64,000 nt of DNA from G963665085 sp963665085 (GTDB lineage: Bacteria > Bacteroidota > Bacteroidia > Bacteroidales > JAAAOM01). Made by a program: the position numbers and the translations under genes. The stretch covers positions 4,836,001 through 4,900,000 of the forward strand of contig CAXXXS010000001.1 in NCBI GenBank assembly GCA_963665085.2, read 5' to 3'. The notes beneath the pieces were generated by a model that was given only the letters and a program-made list of their open reading frames with translations, was not told where the DNA came from and made no database searches. Below are positions 36,946 through 46,586 of this stretch, piece after piece (position 1 is the first letter of the stretch; each line of letters starts with the position of its first letter).

Positions 36946-37461
36946 ATGGCAGAAGTTAAAGGAAAATTTATAACACTAGCATGTATGTTAATGCAAGACG
37001 TACCAGATGCTCAAGCAAAAGCAGATGAGCTATTGGAAGATGAAACAGGGTGTACACACACAGAACTTGATCCAGAGGATTTTTATGACACTAAATTATT
37101 TGATCGGGTTGTAAAAATTTATATTTCTACTAAACCCGATCCAAAAGAAGCTATTATAAATCTTGGTAAAAGAATCTATCCAACACAAAAACGAACTGTA
37201 GGATTCCCCGATTCTCTCAAAACACCAATAGATTTTATGAAATTTGAGGCCGAAGGATTCCAGGAAAGTCATACAGGGGATGATATTATCCCAAGAAAAA
37301 TATTAAAAGAAGCTGATAATGAAATTACAATGTATGCACAGGCCCCCGGATACGATGAAAACATTTACATTGGCGTATGGCTGGGTATTCTTGAAATGAA
37401 TGGTATAACAACAGGTGAAGTTGAAAATTTAGGAGAGCATACCTACCGTATACATTGGTAA
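36946..37461 (+). CDS. Unrecognised 171-residue protein between two sensor genes
   Basis: No family is recognised. The N-terminal half is acidic with CMLMQDVPDAQAKADELLED. The C-terminal part (FMKFEAEGFQESHTGDDIIPRKIL ... YDENIYIGVWLGILEMNG ... YRIHW) is reminiscent of the closing strands and helix of V4R/haem-NO-binding-like folds, but this is weak. It is a cytoplasmic protein without a signal or helices. It lies 55 bases after one sensor gene and 270 before its paralogue, and is followed by a terminator. A role as partner of the sensors is suggested by position only. Confidence 0.7.
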   Translation: MAEVKGKFITLACMLMQDVPDAQAKADELLEDETGCTHTELDPEDFYDTKLFDRVVKIYISTKPDPKEAIINLGKRIYPTQKRTVGFPDSLKTPIDFMKFEAEGFQESHTGDDIIPRKILKEADNEITMYAQAPGYDENIYIGVWLGILEMNGITTGEVENLGEHTYRIHW

Positions 37462-37487
37462 ACTAAAAAATTAGATCTTAAATCTTA

Positions 37488-37530
37488 AAGAGGCTTCTCT
37501 TGCTTTACAACATAGAAGCCTCTTCTTATT
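37488..37530 (+). terminator. Terminator after the 171-residue protein gene
   Basis: AAGAGGCTTCT (37488-37498) pairs perfectly with AGAAGCCTCTT (37514-37524), and a T-rich stretch follows. It separates the first sensor pair from the second sensor gene. Confidence 0.8.
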
Positions 37531-37731
37531 TGTACACACATAATTTTTCCGAAAAAAATCAGAATTACAACCTGTTTTCAAAATTCTTTCTTAAAAAACG
37601 TATGTTTTCTATATCAATAGCAATAATTTAGGTTCAAATTAGTGAGAAATTAAAAAAAAATTCAGATCTTAATAATGCCTTTTAAAACAGTAACAAATAT
37701 TAATATAAAGTAGATTAAAATATTCACCAAT

Positions 37732-40700
37732 ATGAGTGATAAGAACAACCTAAACATTATAAGTTTTTTTAGTAGACTTGGAGTAAAAATCAAATTAACA
37801 TTTGTAATAATAACCCTCTCTCTTTTTGTTTTTCTCATCGGAGGAATCTTACTTACTCAGCAACAGAAAAGAAATACACTTAGTAATACTTTTGAAAAGC
37901 TAGAATTAATTAATAATCTGAAAAAGAATGAGATAGAATCTTATTTTACCCAACTCAAAGATAAAATTGTTATATTATCTGATAATGAACTTATTGTCGA
38001 TGCAGCCAAAGAACTAAAACCTGTTTTCAGACTTTTAGATACAGAAACAAATTCAATAGATGATGATAATTTTGAAGATAACCTAAAAGCTTTCTATAAC
38101 GGGGAATATATTTCCGAACTCAATCGAGATATAGAAAATGAATATAGCGTTGATGATTTATATCCCTATGAAGAAAAAACAATTTTGCTTCAATATCAAT
38201 TTATAGCAGCAAATCCAAATAGTTTTTTAGAAAAAAAATTATTAGATAAACCATTAAATTCATCTGATTATGGTGAATTGCACTTCAAGTTTCATCCAAA
38301 AATCAGAGAATTAGCGCTTAAATATGATCTTGAAGATATTTATTTAATAGATTCTGAAACAGGGCATATATTCTATTCTTTAAATAAAAACCCTGACTTT
38401 GCAACATCATTAATAACAGGACCTTATAAAAATACTGCTCTTGCAATTAACTTTAACGAAACAAATAAAATTGATTTAAAAAATCATTTCGAAATCAGCG
38501 ATTTCGAGTTTTATATTCCTTCAGGATTAACCACATCTATGTTTATTTCTTCCCCTGTTTTTGTAAATGGAAAAAAAATAGCTGTTTTAGCTTTTCGAAT
38601 TAACACAAGTAAAATTGATCAACTTATAACAAATGGGTTGAGTTGGGAACAAATTGGTTTAGAAAAGACTGGTGATATAAATATAATTGGAAATGATAAT
38701 AAATTACGAAATAATAATCGTTTCAATACTGATACGCCAGATGGATATATTAAAACACTAAAAAGAGATAAAATAAAAGAGAAAACGATTGAACGTATAA
38801 AACTTCATCATTCAACAGCACTTTTGTTAGAAACAGATCAATATAACAAAAGCTATAAACCCGGCTTAGAAAATATCAATGAAGTAAAAAAATACAGGCA
38901 TAATAAGATATATAGTGTGACTCAGAAACTTAATATCACAGGGGTTACCTGGAATATTTTAACAAGCATTAATAAGGATGAAGCCCTTAAGGGACAACGA
39001 AAAACCGTATTTACCCTGTTTATAATATCCTTGTTTTTAATTATTATAGCACTGTTCGCTGGTTTATTCTATTCCAGATCCCTGGTAGAACGCATAAATA
39101 CAATTAAAAATGCAATTATTACCTTATCAAAAGGTGAAAATTTCAACAAAATAACAGATCATCATAAAGATGAAATTGGAGAAACTGTAATTGCTTTAAA
39201 CCGCTTAAATTATCGAATCAATGAAGCATCTGATTTTGCATTAAACATCGGCAAGGGAAAATTTGATATAGATTTTTCCCCTATTAGCAATAAAGATAAA
39301 TTAGGTGTTTCGTTAAATGAAATGAAAACATCTCTTGAACTTTCTAAGAAAGATGAAGAACAACGAATATTAGAAGAAAGAAAACAAAATTGGACAACAG
39401 AAGGAATAGCAATCTTTGCAGAGCTATTAAGAAAAAATAATGACAACATAGATAAATTAAGTTTATCTCTCGTGGGTAAACTTGTTGAATTTCTAAATGC
39501 CAGCCTTGCTGGTATCTTTTTGCTTAATAATGATAACACCGATCGTCCTGTTCTTGAATTATCTTCTAGCTATGCATTCGACAGGCATAAATTCCTTCAA
39601 AAAACCATTGAGATTGGAGAAGGATTGGTAGGGACATGTGCCCAAGAACTAAAAACAATTTATCTAAAAGATATTCCCGATGATTACATCCATATATCTT
39701 CAGGTTTTGGCGAAACAAAACCGAAAACAATTTTAATTGTACCAATGATTGTTGAGAACAATATTATGGGTGTTATTGAGATAGGTTCTATGAATATGTT
39801 CGAAGATTATCAGATTGAATTCATAGAAAAAATCGGGGAAAATATAGGATCTACATTAAATGCAGTAAAAATTAATGCAAAAACATCAAAATTATTAGAA
39901 GAATCCAGGGTAAGATCTGAGGAAATGTCTGCTCAGGAAGAAGAAATGAGACAAAATCTTGAAGAACTACAGGCTACCCAGGATGAAATGAAGCGAATTA
40001 AGGAGGTGGATGAAGAAAAAAACAATGAGATGCTTGAAAGTATTGAAAAAAACAGGCAGCTTTTAGTTAATGTTTTGAATGAAATTCCGGGAAAAATATT
40101 TGTTAAGGATGCTAAAGGCGTAATTCTTATTTGTAACCAGGAAGTTGCAAATGTCTATAACAAAAAAACAGAAGAAATTATAGGAACCTCTGATTTCGAT
40201 AATCACCCCAGAGAAGATGCCGAAGAATACTTTAAAAAGGAACAAGAAATTATTAAAAATGGAGCTGAAAAATATATCCAAAAAGAAAATATCAGTGGAA
40301 AATTAAAATATCTTGAAACAACAAAGATGCCTTTTTACATTCCTCATCTTGATGAAACAGGAATTCTTGGTTTACAAACAGATATAACAGAAAGCAGAAA
40401 GTCAGCCCTTGATTATGAATCAATTCTGGAAATATTAAAAAAACTCGGAGAAAAAACTCCTTCATTCTTCTTTAAAAGTGATAAAGAAGGCAACAACCTT
40501 TATCTTGAAGGTAAAGCAACTGAGATTGTTAATAAAGAAAAACATAAATCTCTATTTGAACTGTTTGAGAATCTAAAAGAATTACTTCAAGAAGATAAAA
40601 CCTTGCATGAATTTAGTTATTCAGTTTCTGATAAAAACATTGATTGGAACTATGACATTTTACTTATTAATAATTCAGACAGTTATATTGGTTTTGGTAT

Positions 40701-40794
40701 CGAAGAAGATGTTTCAAAATACAACACATCTTTGAAATTAGCGATTTCAAGTCTATTTAAAACAAAAGATAATTTTAAAAACTTAAAAAAATAA
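37732..40794 (+). CDS. Paralogous membrane sensor with GAF and PAS domains, no output domain
   Basis: The protein (1020 aa) has the same plan as the protein at 33693: a helix (about 22-44), a Cache-like extracytoplasmic sensor with DIYLIDSETGHIFYSLNKNPDFATSL, a helix (about 428-450), a HAMP-like linker, GAF (about 560-715), the coiled coil EEEMRQNLEELQATQDEMKR, a PAS/PAC (about 780-885) and a divergent PAS-like tail (about 895-1000). No catalytic or DNA-binding output is seen. The sensor cores are very alike and the C-termini differ, which suggests duplication followed by tail divergence. It faces a hybrid kinase gene across a shared terminator. Confidence 0.85.
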   Translation: MSDKNNLNIISFFSRLGVKIKLTFVIITLSLFVFLIGGILLTQQQKRNTLSNTFEKLELINNLKKNEIESYFTQLKDKIVILSDNELIVDAAKELKPVFRLLDTETNSIDDDNFEDNLKAFYNGEYISELNRDIENEYSVDDLYPYEEKTILLQYQFIAANPNSFLEKKLLDKPLNSSDYGELHFKFHPKIRELALKYDLEDIYLIDSETGHIFYSLNKNPDFATSLITGPYKNTALAINFNETNKIDLKNHFEISDFEFYIPSGLTTSMFISSPVFVNGKKIAVLAFRINTSKIDQLITNGLSWEQIGLEKTGDINIIGNDNKLRNNNRFNTDTPDGYIKTLKRDKIKEKTIERIKLHHSTALLLETDQYNKSYKPGLENINEVKKYRHNKIYSVTQKLNITGVTWNILTSINKDEALKGQRKTVFTLFIISLFLIIIALFAGLFYSRSLVERINTIKNAIITLSKGENFNKITDHHKDEIGETVIALNRLNYRINEASDFALNIGKGKFDIDFSPISNKDKLGVSLNEMKTSLELSKKDEEQRILEERKQNWTTEGIAIFAELLRKNNDNIDKLSLSLVGKLVEFLNASLAGIFLLNNDNTDRPVLELSSSYAFDRHKFLQKTIEIGEGLVGTCAQELKTIYLKDIPDDYIHISSGFGETKPKTILIVPMIVENNIMGVIEIGSMNMFEDYQIEFIEKIGENIGSTLNAVKINAKTSKLLEESRVRSEEMSAQEEEMRQNLEELQATQDEMKRIKEVDEEKNNEMLESIEKNRQLLVNVLNEIPGKIFVKDAKGVILICNQEVANVYNKKTEEIIGTSDFDNHPREDAEEYFKKEQEIIKNGAEKYIQKENISGKLKYLETTKMPFYIPHLDETGILGLQTDITESRKSALDYESILEILKKLGEKTPSFFFKSDKEGNNLYLEGKATEIVNKEKHKSLFELFENLKELLQEDKTLHEFSYSVSDKNIDWNYDILLINNSDSYIGFGIEEDVSKYNTSLKLAISSLFKTKDNFKNLKK

Positions 40795-40849
40795 TTATTG
40801 TAAAAATCAATAGTTTGTTATTCAACATAACTATTGATTTTTACAATAA
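40795..40849. terminator. Bidirectional terminator with a 21-bp perfect stem
   Basis: Positions 40795-40815 are the exact reverse complement of 40829-40849, with a 13-nt loop. It serves the convergent sensor gene (stop at 40794) and hybrid kinase gene. Its right arm and most of the loop lie inside the last codons of the kinase gene (stop at 40818). Confidence 0.8.
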
Positions 40850-42728
40850 GTTCCTCTACCTTAATTGGTTTGGATACATAATCCGTAAAGCCAACTTCCA
40901 GAAATTTTTGTTTGTCACTCTCTAAAGCAAATGCTGTTTGAGCAATAATCGGGACATTTTTATTTATCTTTCTTATTTCATTAAAGGCTTCAATTCCTCC
41001 CATTATTGGCATTTTTATATCCATAAGTATTATATCAATCTTTGGATTCTCTTTAAAAACCTCAACAGCCTCAAGTCCGTTTTTAGCACGTAAAAGAATT
41101 GTTGTACTATTGGTCAGAATTGAATCTAAAAGTTGATAGTTATTTTCTTCGTCTTCAGCAATCAGAATCTTGAGTGTTTTACTCTTCAAATTTTCTTTTT
41201 TCATAATTTTTTCTTCAATAACTGTTTCAACAGGTTTAAATGGTAAAGACAAGCAAAAAGATGAACCTTTATTGGGTTCTGAATTTACTACAATATCACC
41301 GCCTAACATTTTTGCAAAAGAACTCGATATTGATAATCCAAGTCCTGTACCTCCATAACTAGCATGAATTGAATCAACCTGCCGGAAGCGTTCAAAAATC
41401 ATACATTGATCACTTTCAGCAATTCCTATTCCTGTATCATTAACATAAAAATCAATTGTATCTTTCTTTACAATATATTTAAACTCTACGGATCCTTTGT
41501 GGGTAAATTTTAAAGCATTATTTATTAGGTTTGTAAGTATCTGCCTTAGTTTTGTTTCATCTGTATTTATATAGAATGATTTCTCTCTTGAATCTAAATA
41601 ATAACTTAAATCAATTCCTTTTGTTTCCGCAGTAGGTAAAAAAATGTAATATAATTGTTCTAATGTTTTATTAACATCAACGTTTAAATATGAGATTGAC
41701 TCCTCTCCTGTCTGAATACGAGAGATCGTAAGAATATCTGAAACAATTGATAATAGTTGATAACTGCTATCAATAATTATTGATGTATAACTATCCAGAT
41801 CCGTTTTTGATAAATCTTCATTTTCTTTCATTATTCTCGAAAAACCAACAATAGCATTTAACGGCGTTCTAATCTCATGAGACAAATTTTGCAAAAAAGC
41901 ATCTTTTAGTTTATCACTTCTTTTAGCTTTTTCAAGAGCGTCTATTAACTCTTGTTCAAGTTTTTTTCTTTCATCAATATTTTCTTTTACACTAACAAAA
42001 TTCGTGATTATATTATCATTATTTCTGATGGGTGATATGGAAAGAGATTCCCATATTTTTCTCCCGTCTTTCGTATTACTTAAAATTTCGCCTTTATAAA
42101 TTTGTCCTTGGTTTAATTTATTTTCTATTTCTTCATATGCTTCAGAATTTTTTTCTAAATCACCAAGAGACATAAGATGTTTGCCAACAACCTCCTCGAA
42201 AGTAAAGCCTGTATTTTCAATAAACCTTTTATTTACATATTCAATATGTTTATTTTTGTTCATCAAAACCATTTGAGCTGATGTTTGCTCAATAGCCATT
42301 AATAAGCTGTTACTTTTGTCTTCTGCTTTAGCAGCAATTTCTTTTTCTTTTCTTAATTCTAATACACTTCTCACTGCAAGGGGGAGACGAAATAACCGAT
42401 CCTTAACAACATAATCCCAAGCCCCGGCTTTTATTGCATCAGCAGCAATTTCTTCCTGCATTTTTCCTGTCACAAAAATAAAAGGTATTAGATTGTTTAT
42501 TCCGTTTAAATCTCGTAACGCTTCGAGTCCATTATACTGAGGTAAATTGTAATCACAAAGTATTATATCTGGGGTAAAACTTTTTAATGCATTAACAAAA
42601 TCAGTTTTATTATCAACCAAAGTAATATTACAATTATACTCCTCAAGACTCTGCAATTGCTCTTTATTTAATTCTGCATCTAAAGGATCATCCTCAATCA
42701 TCAGGATATTCAGATCAATTACTTTCAT
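40818..42728 (-). CDS. Hybrid histidine kinase (REC-PAS-HisKA-HATPase-REC)
   Basis: The 636-residue cytoplasmic protein has an N-terminal receiver (D59), PAS (about 140-255), HisKA with H284 in NLSHEIRTPLNAIVGFS, HATPase (LINNALKFTH, DTGIG, GGTGLGLSIS) and a C-terminal receiver (D570 in IILMDIKMP). Having receivers at both ends makes it a phosphorelay node. It lies 5 bases downstream of the single-receiver gene, forming an operon with the PocR kinase. The two output-less sensors on the opposite side may feed this system. Confidence 0.9.
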   Translation of the reverse strand: MKVIDLNILMIEDDPLDAELNKEQLQSLEEYNCNITLVDNKTDFVNALKSFTPDIILCDYNLPQYNGLEALRDLNGINNLIPFIFVTGKMQEEIAADAIKAGAWDYVVKDRLFRLPLAVRSVLELRKEKEIAAKAEDKSNSLLMAIEQTSAQMVLMNKNKHIEYVNKRFIENTGFTFEEVVGKHLMSLGDLEKNSEAYEEIENKLNQGQIYKGEILSNTKDGRKIWESLSISPIRNNDNIITNFVSVKENIDERKKLEQELIDALEKAKRSDKLKDAFLQNLSHEIRTPLNAIVGFSRIMKENEDLSKTDLDSYTSIIIDSSYQLLSIVSDILTISRIQTGEESISYLNVDVNKTLEQLYYIFLPTAETKGIDLSYYLDSREKSFYINTDETKLRQILTNLINNALKFTHKGSVEFKYIVKKDTIDFYVNDTGIGIAESDQCMIFERFRQVDSIHASYGGTGLGLSISSSFAKMLGGDIVVNSEPNKGSSFCLSLPFKPVETVIEEKIMKKENLKSKTLKILIAEDEENNYQLLDSILTNSTTILLRAKNGLEAVEVFKENPKIDIILMDIKMPIMGGIEAFNEIRKINKNVPIIAQTAFALESDKQKFLEVGFTDYVSKPIKVEELIVKINSYVE

Positions 42729-42733
42729 ATTAA

Positions 42734-43168
42734 TTACACTAAAGTTGTATTTAAAACTCCCCAGAAATAACCTATTCCCTTAATAGTATTTATAAATTCA
42801 TCAAAATCTATTGGTTTAACAACAAAACCATTAGCTCCATGTTTATAACATTCCAATATATCTGACTCCATTTTTGATGATGTTAACATAATTACCGGTA
42901 ATGTTTTATAATCTTCTGTTTCCCTTATCTTCTTTAACACATCAATACCTGTTAATTTAGGCATTTTAATATCTAGTAACACAAACGCAGGGATTGATTT
43001 TTTTCTATCGGCATATTTCTCTTTATAAAAGAGATAATTTATGGCATCTTCACCATCATTTACAATATCTATTTCATTTTTTAATCCTGTTTCCTGAAAG
43101 GCAGCCATTGTTAGTTCTGCATCATTGGGATTATCTTCGGCATAAAGTATTTGTCTTAATTCATTCAT
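42734..43168 (-). CDS. Single-domain response regulator (Rcp1-like)
   Basis: The protein (144 aa) is only a receiver. It has an acidic pocket (E11/D12), phosphoacceptor D66 (FVLLDIKMP), a long beta3-alpha insertion (YKEKYADRKKSIP) typical of the Rcp1 group that pairs with phytochrome-like kinases, and the switch lysine in VVKPIDFDEF. It probably shuttles phosphate between the kinases encoded on either side. It is separated from both neighbours by only 5 bases, so the three genes form an operon. Confidence 0.9.
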   Translation of the reverse strand: MNELRQILYAEDNPNDAELTMAAFQETGLKNEIDIVNDGEDAINYLFYKEKYADRKKSIPAFVLLDIKMPKLTGIDVLKKIRETEDYKTLPVIMLTSSKMESDILECYKHGANGFVVKPIDFDEFINTIKGIGYFWGVLNTTLV

Positions 43169-43173
43169 TTTTT

Positions 43174-46100
43174 TTAAATTGGCAATGATATAAAAAAAGT
43201 AGCCCCTTTATTAAGTTCTGACTCAGCCCTGACTTGTCCAGTATGCTTATTTACTATTTGTTTGACATTAGCTAAACCAATACCTACACCTTCAAATTCA
43301 TCATTTGAATGAAGCCGTTGAAAAACATTAAATAATTTATCAGAATATCTCATATCAAATCCAACTCCATTATCTTTTACAAAAAACTCAACTTTATCGT
43401 TCCTTCCTATTGCCCCTATTTCAACTATTATTTCATCTTTCTTTGAAGAATATTTTACTGCATTAGAAATTAGGTTATCAAAAACAAGTCTCAACATATT
43501 TTTATCACCGCTTACATCTGGTAACTCATCAATTATCCATTTTATGTTAAACTTATCTGGCAATTGTTCATATTGTTGTATAATCTCATTTACAATAGTA
43601 TTTATACTTACTTTTCTAAAATCAACTGTCTTCCTTCCAAGTCTTGAGAAAGACAACAGATCATCTATCATTTGGGACATACGAGACACAGAATCTTTAA
43701 CCTTGTTATAATAATTAATAACTGATTCAGATGGTTTATCGATTCCAGTATATAGTAAACGCGTATATCCATCAATATGTCTTAAGGGGGCCCTTAAATC
43801 GTGGGAAACACTATATGCAAATGACTCTAAATCCTGATTTGCCTCAAAAATTTTTTTTGTTCTTTCAACAACCTTTTTTTCAAGCTCCATATTTAGAAGC
43901 CTTGCTTCTTCCTCGGCCTTCTTTTGTTCTGAAATAAATCTTGCTTGTTGAACGTTTTGATATGCCCTAAGTGAAAGTTCATTTGCCAATATAAACAAGG
44001 CATTCGATATATTATCAAATTGTTCTCTTGGCATTTGTTTTGTCTCATTTAGTGTTTTTAAAAATTTTTCTTTATCTACACCAATTTCATCTGCGTATTT
44101 AAGTATTTTTTCTTCATCAACATTTTCATCTCTCACCTGGCCAATTAACCAATTTGCCAAGTGAACCCCTTCTAATGCAATACTTGCCCCTGCATCCCAG
44201 AGGCCTCCACTCAAACAAGGCTGAATAATTGGACCAGATGGATTATTTCTTCCTATATAAGCATCAGATTTATAACAATTAATAACACCTTTTTTCGTTG
44301 AGCGGATAAGATTACAAAAACTACAGAAGTTGGTTGGTTTTGTTATGGGCTTACCATCAGGGAAGGTAATAATAGATGCTACTCCTGTTGCTTTAGCAAA
44401 AGCATCCTGAATTTTTTGCAGGTCTTCTATACTAAATAAATCTGTTATTTTTATATCTCTTAAATCTGTTACAGGCCGCGTTAACGCAAGAACTCTTTTC
44501 TCTAAGGCTGCCTCATATTGTTTTCTTTCTGTAATATCTCTTATATGTGCTACATGCAATTCTTTTTCGTTTACCCATAAATGTTTAGAAATAACTTCTA
44601 CCGGAAAAGTAGTACCATCTTTTCTTTTATTTATACTTTCAACATTTACCCCACCCCCTTGTCTGTTAAATTGGAAAAAATCCCAATCCTTATCAAACCG
44701 TTCTTTAGAGAATAAGGGGTCAAAATCATATAATTTGATTTTTTTTATCTCGTCATGGGTATATCCTAATGATTTACATGCCTGTTCATTAGCATAATCT
44801 ACCTCTCCATCCTTATTTAACCATAAAATTGAATCCATTGCATAATCAATGGAATATTTAAACATCAATAAATTTTCTTCCATCAATTTTCTTTCTGTTA
44901 TATCTCTAAACAGCCATACACGACCATTCACAGGACTATCTTTATGCAAAGGAAATGACAACCTTTCAATTATACGTCCATCTATAAACTCCAAAATATC
45001 TTCTGTAATTTCTTTTGTCTTGTAAATCTCAATAATCTTTTTTGCAAAAGAATCAGGATCTTTGAGTTTGCTTTTTGCCTTGTTAATTAATATTTGGTCA
45101 TCATTATTCTGAAGTAACGATTCAGGCAAATCAAATAACTTCTTAAAACTAGAATTATAATGAGTGACTTTTCCTTTTTCATCAACTACTAATATTGTAT
45201 CGCTAATAGATTCTATAGTTGATTTTAATATTGCTTCGCTCTTTTGTAATTCAATTTCAGAATTTACATTTCCCGTTATGTCTTGTATAACCCATATAGA
45301 GCCTTCTTTTAGATCATAGGGATTAATTGCTTTTCCTGATAAAGAAACCCAAATATAACTACCATCAGCTTTCTTTGCTTCAACTTTTGTGTTAAATATT
45401 AATCCCTTTGAAAGAACCGTATATCCTTCTTCTCCAACTATATTATAATCATTTTCATCTTTATAACTAAGAGTTGGTGGAATATCATGAAGTCTATCTG
45501 CAGAATAACCAAACATATTAAAATAGGCATCATTAGCCCATTGCACTTTTCGGTTTTTTATATTTACAATTCCAACACTTGCTGTATCAAGAATTGTTTG
45601 GTGTAGTTCTAACAATCTTTTTACTTCCTCTTCATCTTTTTTTTGTTTTGTGATATCTAATAAAATACCATCAAAAACAAGTTTATTTCCAAGTATTCGA
45701 GGTTCAGACTTAGCACTAAAATACTTAGTTTCTCCTGAAGACTTTTGCACAAACTTTCCCTGGTACGACCAGGAATATTTTAATCCTACGGCATCGTTAA
45801 TGGATTTAATAAACTCTTTTTGTTCTTCAACAGGCATTAGATCTACAAAGCGCTCAAGATAACCTTCCAGTTTTTTAGTATCAAGTTCAAGAAAATTATT
45901 GGCACTATCACTAACATAACTTAACCCCCATTGATTATTTTCATCTGAATAAAATTGAAATACAATACCCGGGACATTTTTGGCAATTCCATTCAGTAAT
46001 TTACCTTTCTCACTAAGTTCATTCTCAATCTCTACTGTTTTTGTTATATCACGAGCTGATGCATATACCAAATCATCGACAAAAAAAGAACGCCACTCAA

Positions 46101-46380
46101 TCCAGCGATAGCTTCCGTCTTTATGTCTGTACCTATTTACAAATTTACTTACCCGGCTCTTATTTATTGATTGTTCTTTTGCTATCGATAATGTCTTCTC
46201 GATATCGTCAGGATGAATGAATTCTGTGTATTGCTTTCCTTCTAAGTCATCATTTGTGTAGCCTAAAGTATGGTTCCATTCAGAATTTACTTTTTTGAAA
46301 TAGCCTTTTGTATCAATTATGCATAATAAATCGATACTGTTTTCAAAGAATAACTCAAAATAATTGTTAGCCTTAATCAC
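43174..46380 (-). CDS. Multi-PAS histidine kinase with PocR ligand-binding domain
   Basis: The 1068-residue cytoplasmic protein has five PAS/PAC units (about 5-620), a PocR domain (about 645-805; conserved cysteines in NFCSFCNLI, VINCYKS and IQPCLSGGLWDAGASI, then LANWLIGQV), a coiled linker, and a phytochrome-type HisKA (SVSHDLRAPLRHIDGY, near 860) with HATPase (about 940-1066). PocR domains bind small organic ligands such as diols or hydrocarbons. No membrane helix is seen. It is first in the three-gene phosphorelay operon with the single receiver and hybrid kinase. Confidence 0.9.
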   Translation of the reverse strand: MIKANNYFELFFENSIDLLCIIDTKGYFKKVNSEWNHTLGYTNDDLEGKQYTEFIHPDDIEKTLSIAKEQSINKSRVSKFVNRYRHKDGSYRWIEWRSFFVDDLVYASARDITKTVEIENELSEKGKLLNGIAKNVPGIVFQFYSDENNQWGLSYVSDSANNFLELDTKKLEGYLERFVDLMPVEEQKEFIKSINDAVGLKYSWSYQGKFVQKSSGETKYFSAKSEPRILGNKLVFDGILLDITKQKKDEEEVKRLLELHQTILDTASVGIVNIKNRKVQWANDAYFNMFGYSADRLHDIPPTLSYKDENDYNIVGEEGYTVLSKGLIFNTKVEAKKADGSYIWVSLSGKAINPYDLKEGSIWVIQDITGNVNSEIELQKSEAILKSTIESISDTILVVDEKGKVTHYNSSFKKLFDLPESLLQNNDDQILINKAKSKLKDPDSFAKKIIEIYKTKEITEDILEFIDGRIIERLSFPLHKDSPVNGRVWLFRDITERKLMEENLLMFKYSIDYAMDSILWLNKDGEVDYANEQACKSLGYTHDEIKKIKLYDFDPLFSKERFDKDWDFFQFNRQGGGVNVESINKRKDGTTFPVEVISKHLWVNEKELHVAHIRDITERKQYEAALEKRVLALTRPVTDLRDIKITDLFSIEDLQKIQDAFAKATGVASIITFPDGKPITKPTNFCSFCNLIRSTKKGVINCYKSDAYIGRNNPSGPIIQPCLSGGLWDAGASIALEGVHLANWLIGQVRDENVDEEKILKYADEIGVDKEKFLKTLNETKQMPREQFDNISNALFILANELSLRAYQNVQQARFISEQKKAEEEARLLNMELEKKVVERTKKIFEANQDLESFAYSVSHDLRAPLRHIDGYTRLLYTGIDKPSESVINYYNKVKDSVSRMSQMIDDLLSFSRLGRKTVDFRKVSINTIVNEIIQQYEQLPDKFNIKWIIDELPDVSGDKNMLRLVFDNLISNAVKYSSKKDEIIVEIGAIGRNDKVEFFVKDNGVGFDMRYSDKLFNVFQRLHSNDEFEGVGIGLANVKQIVNKHTGQVRAESELNKGATFFISLPI

Positions 46381-46510
46381 ACTTCCTGTAAATTAGTGAT
46401 TGTATCAACTGTAATTTACAAAAAAGAATACAATATTAAAAGAACTTACATAATGTTAATGGCTAATAATTAAATTTCATTAACATACTATAAACAATAT
46501 ATTTAGCAAT

Positions 46511-46550
46511 AAAAAAAAGCCGAACAGACAAAGAATGCCGTATTCAGCTT
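46511..46550 (-). terminator. Terminator after gnd
   Basis: On the minus strand AAGCTGAA and TTCGGCTT form an 8-bp stem (one G-U) around an 18-nt loop, followed by a T-run at 46518-46511. It would end the long uronate/gluconate operon. Confidence 0.6.
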
Positions 46551-46586
46551 AATAGTTTTTATTGTTGTTTACACAACCAATATTTT

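Noticed and set aside
33693..40794. The two large sensors as histidine kinases or chemoreceptors
   Set aside because: No HisKA/HATPase motifs, no methyl-accepting signalling hairpin and no GGDEF/EAL motif could be found in either sequence.
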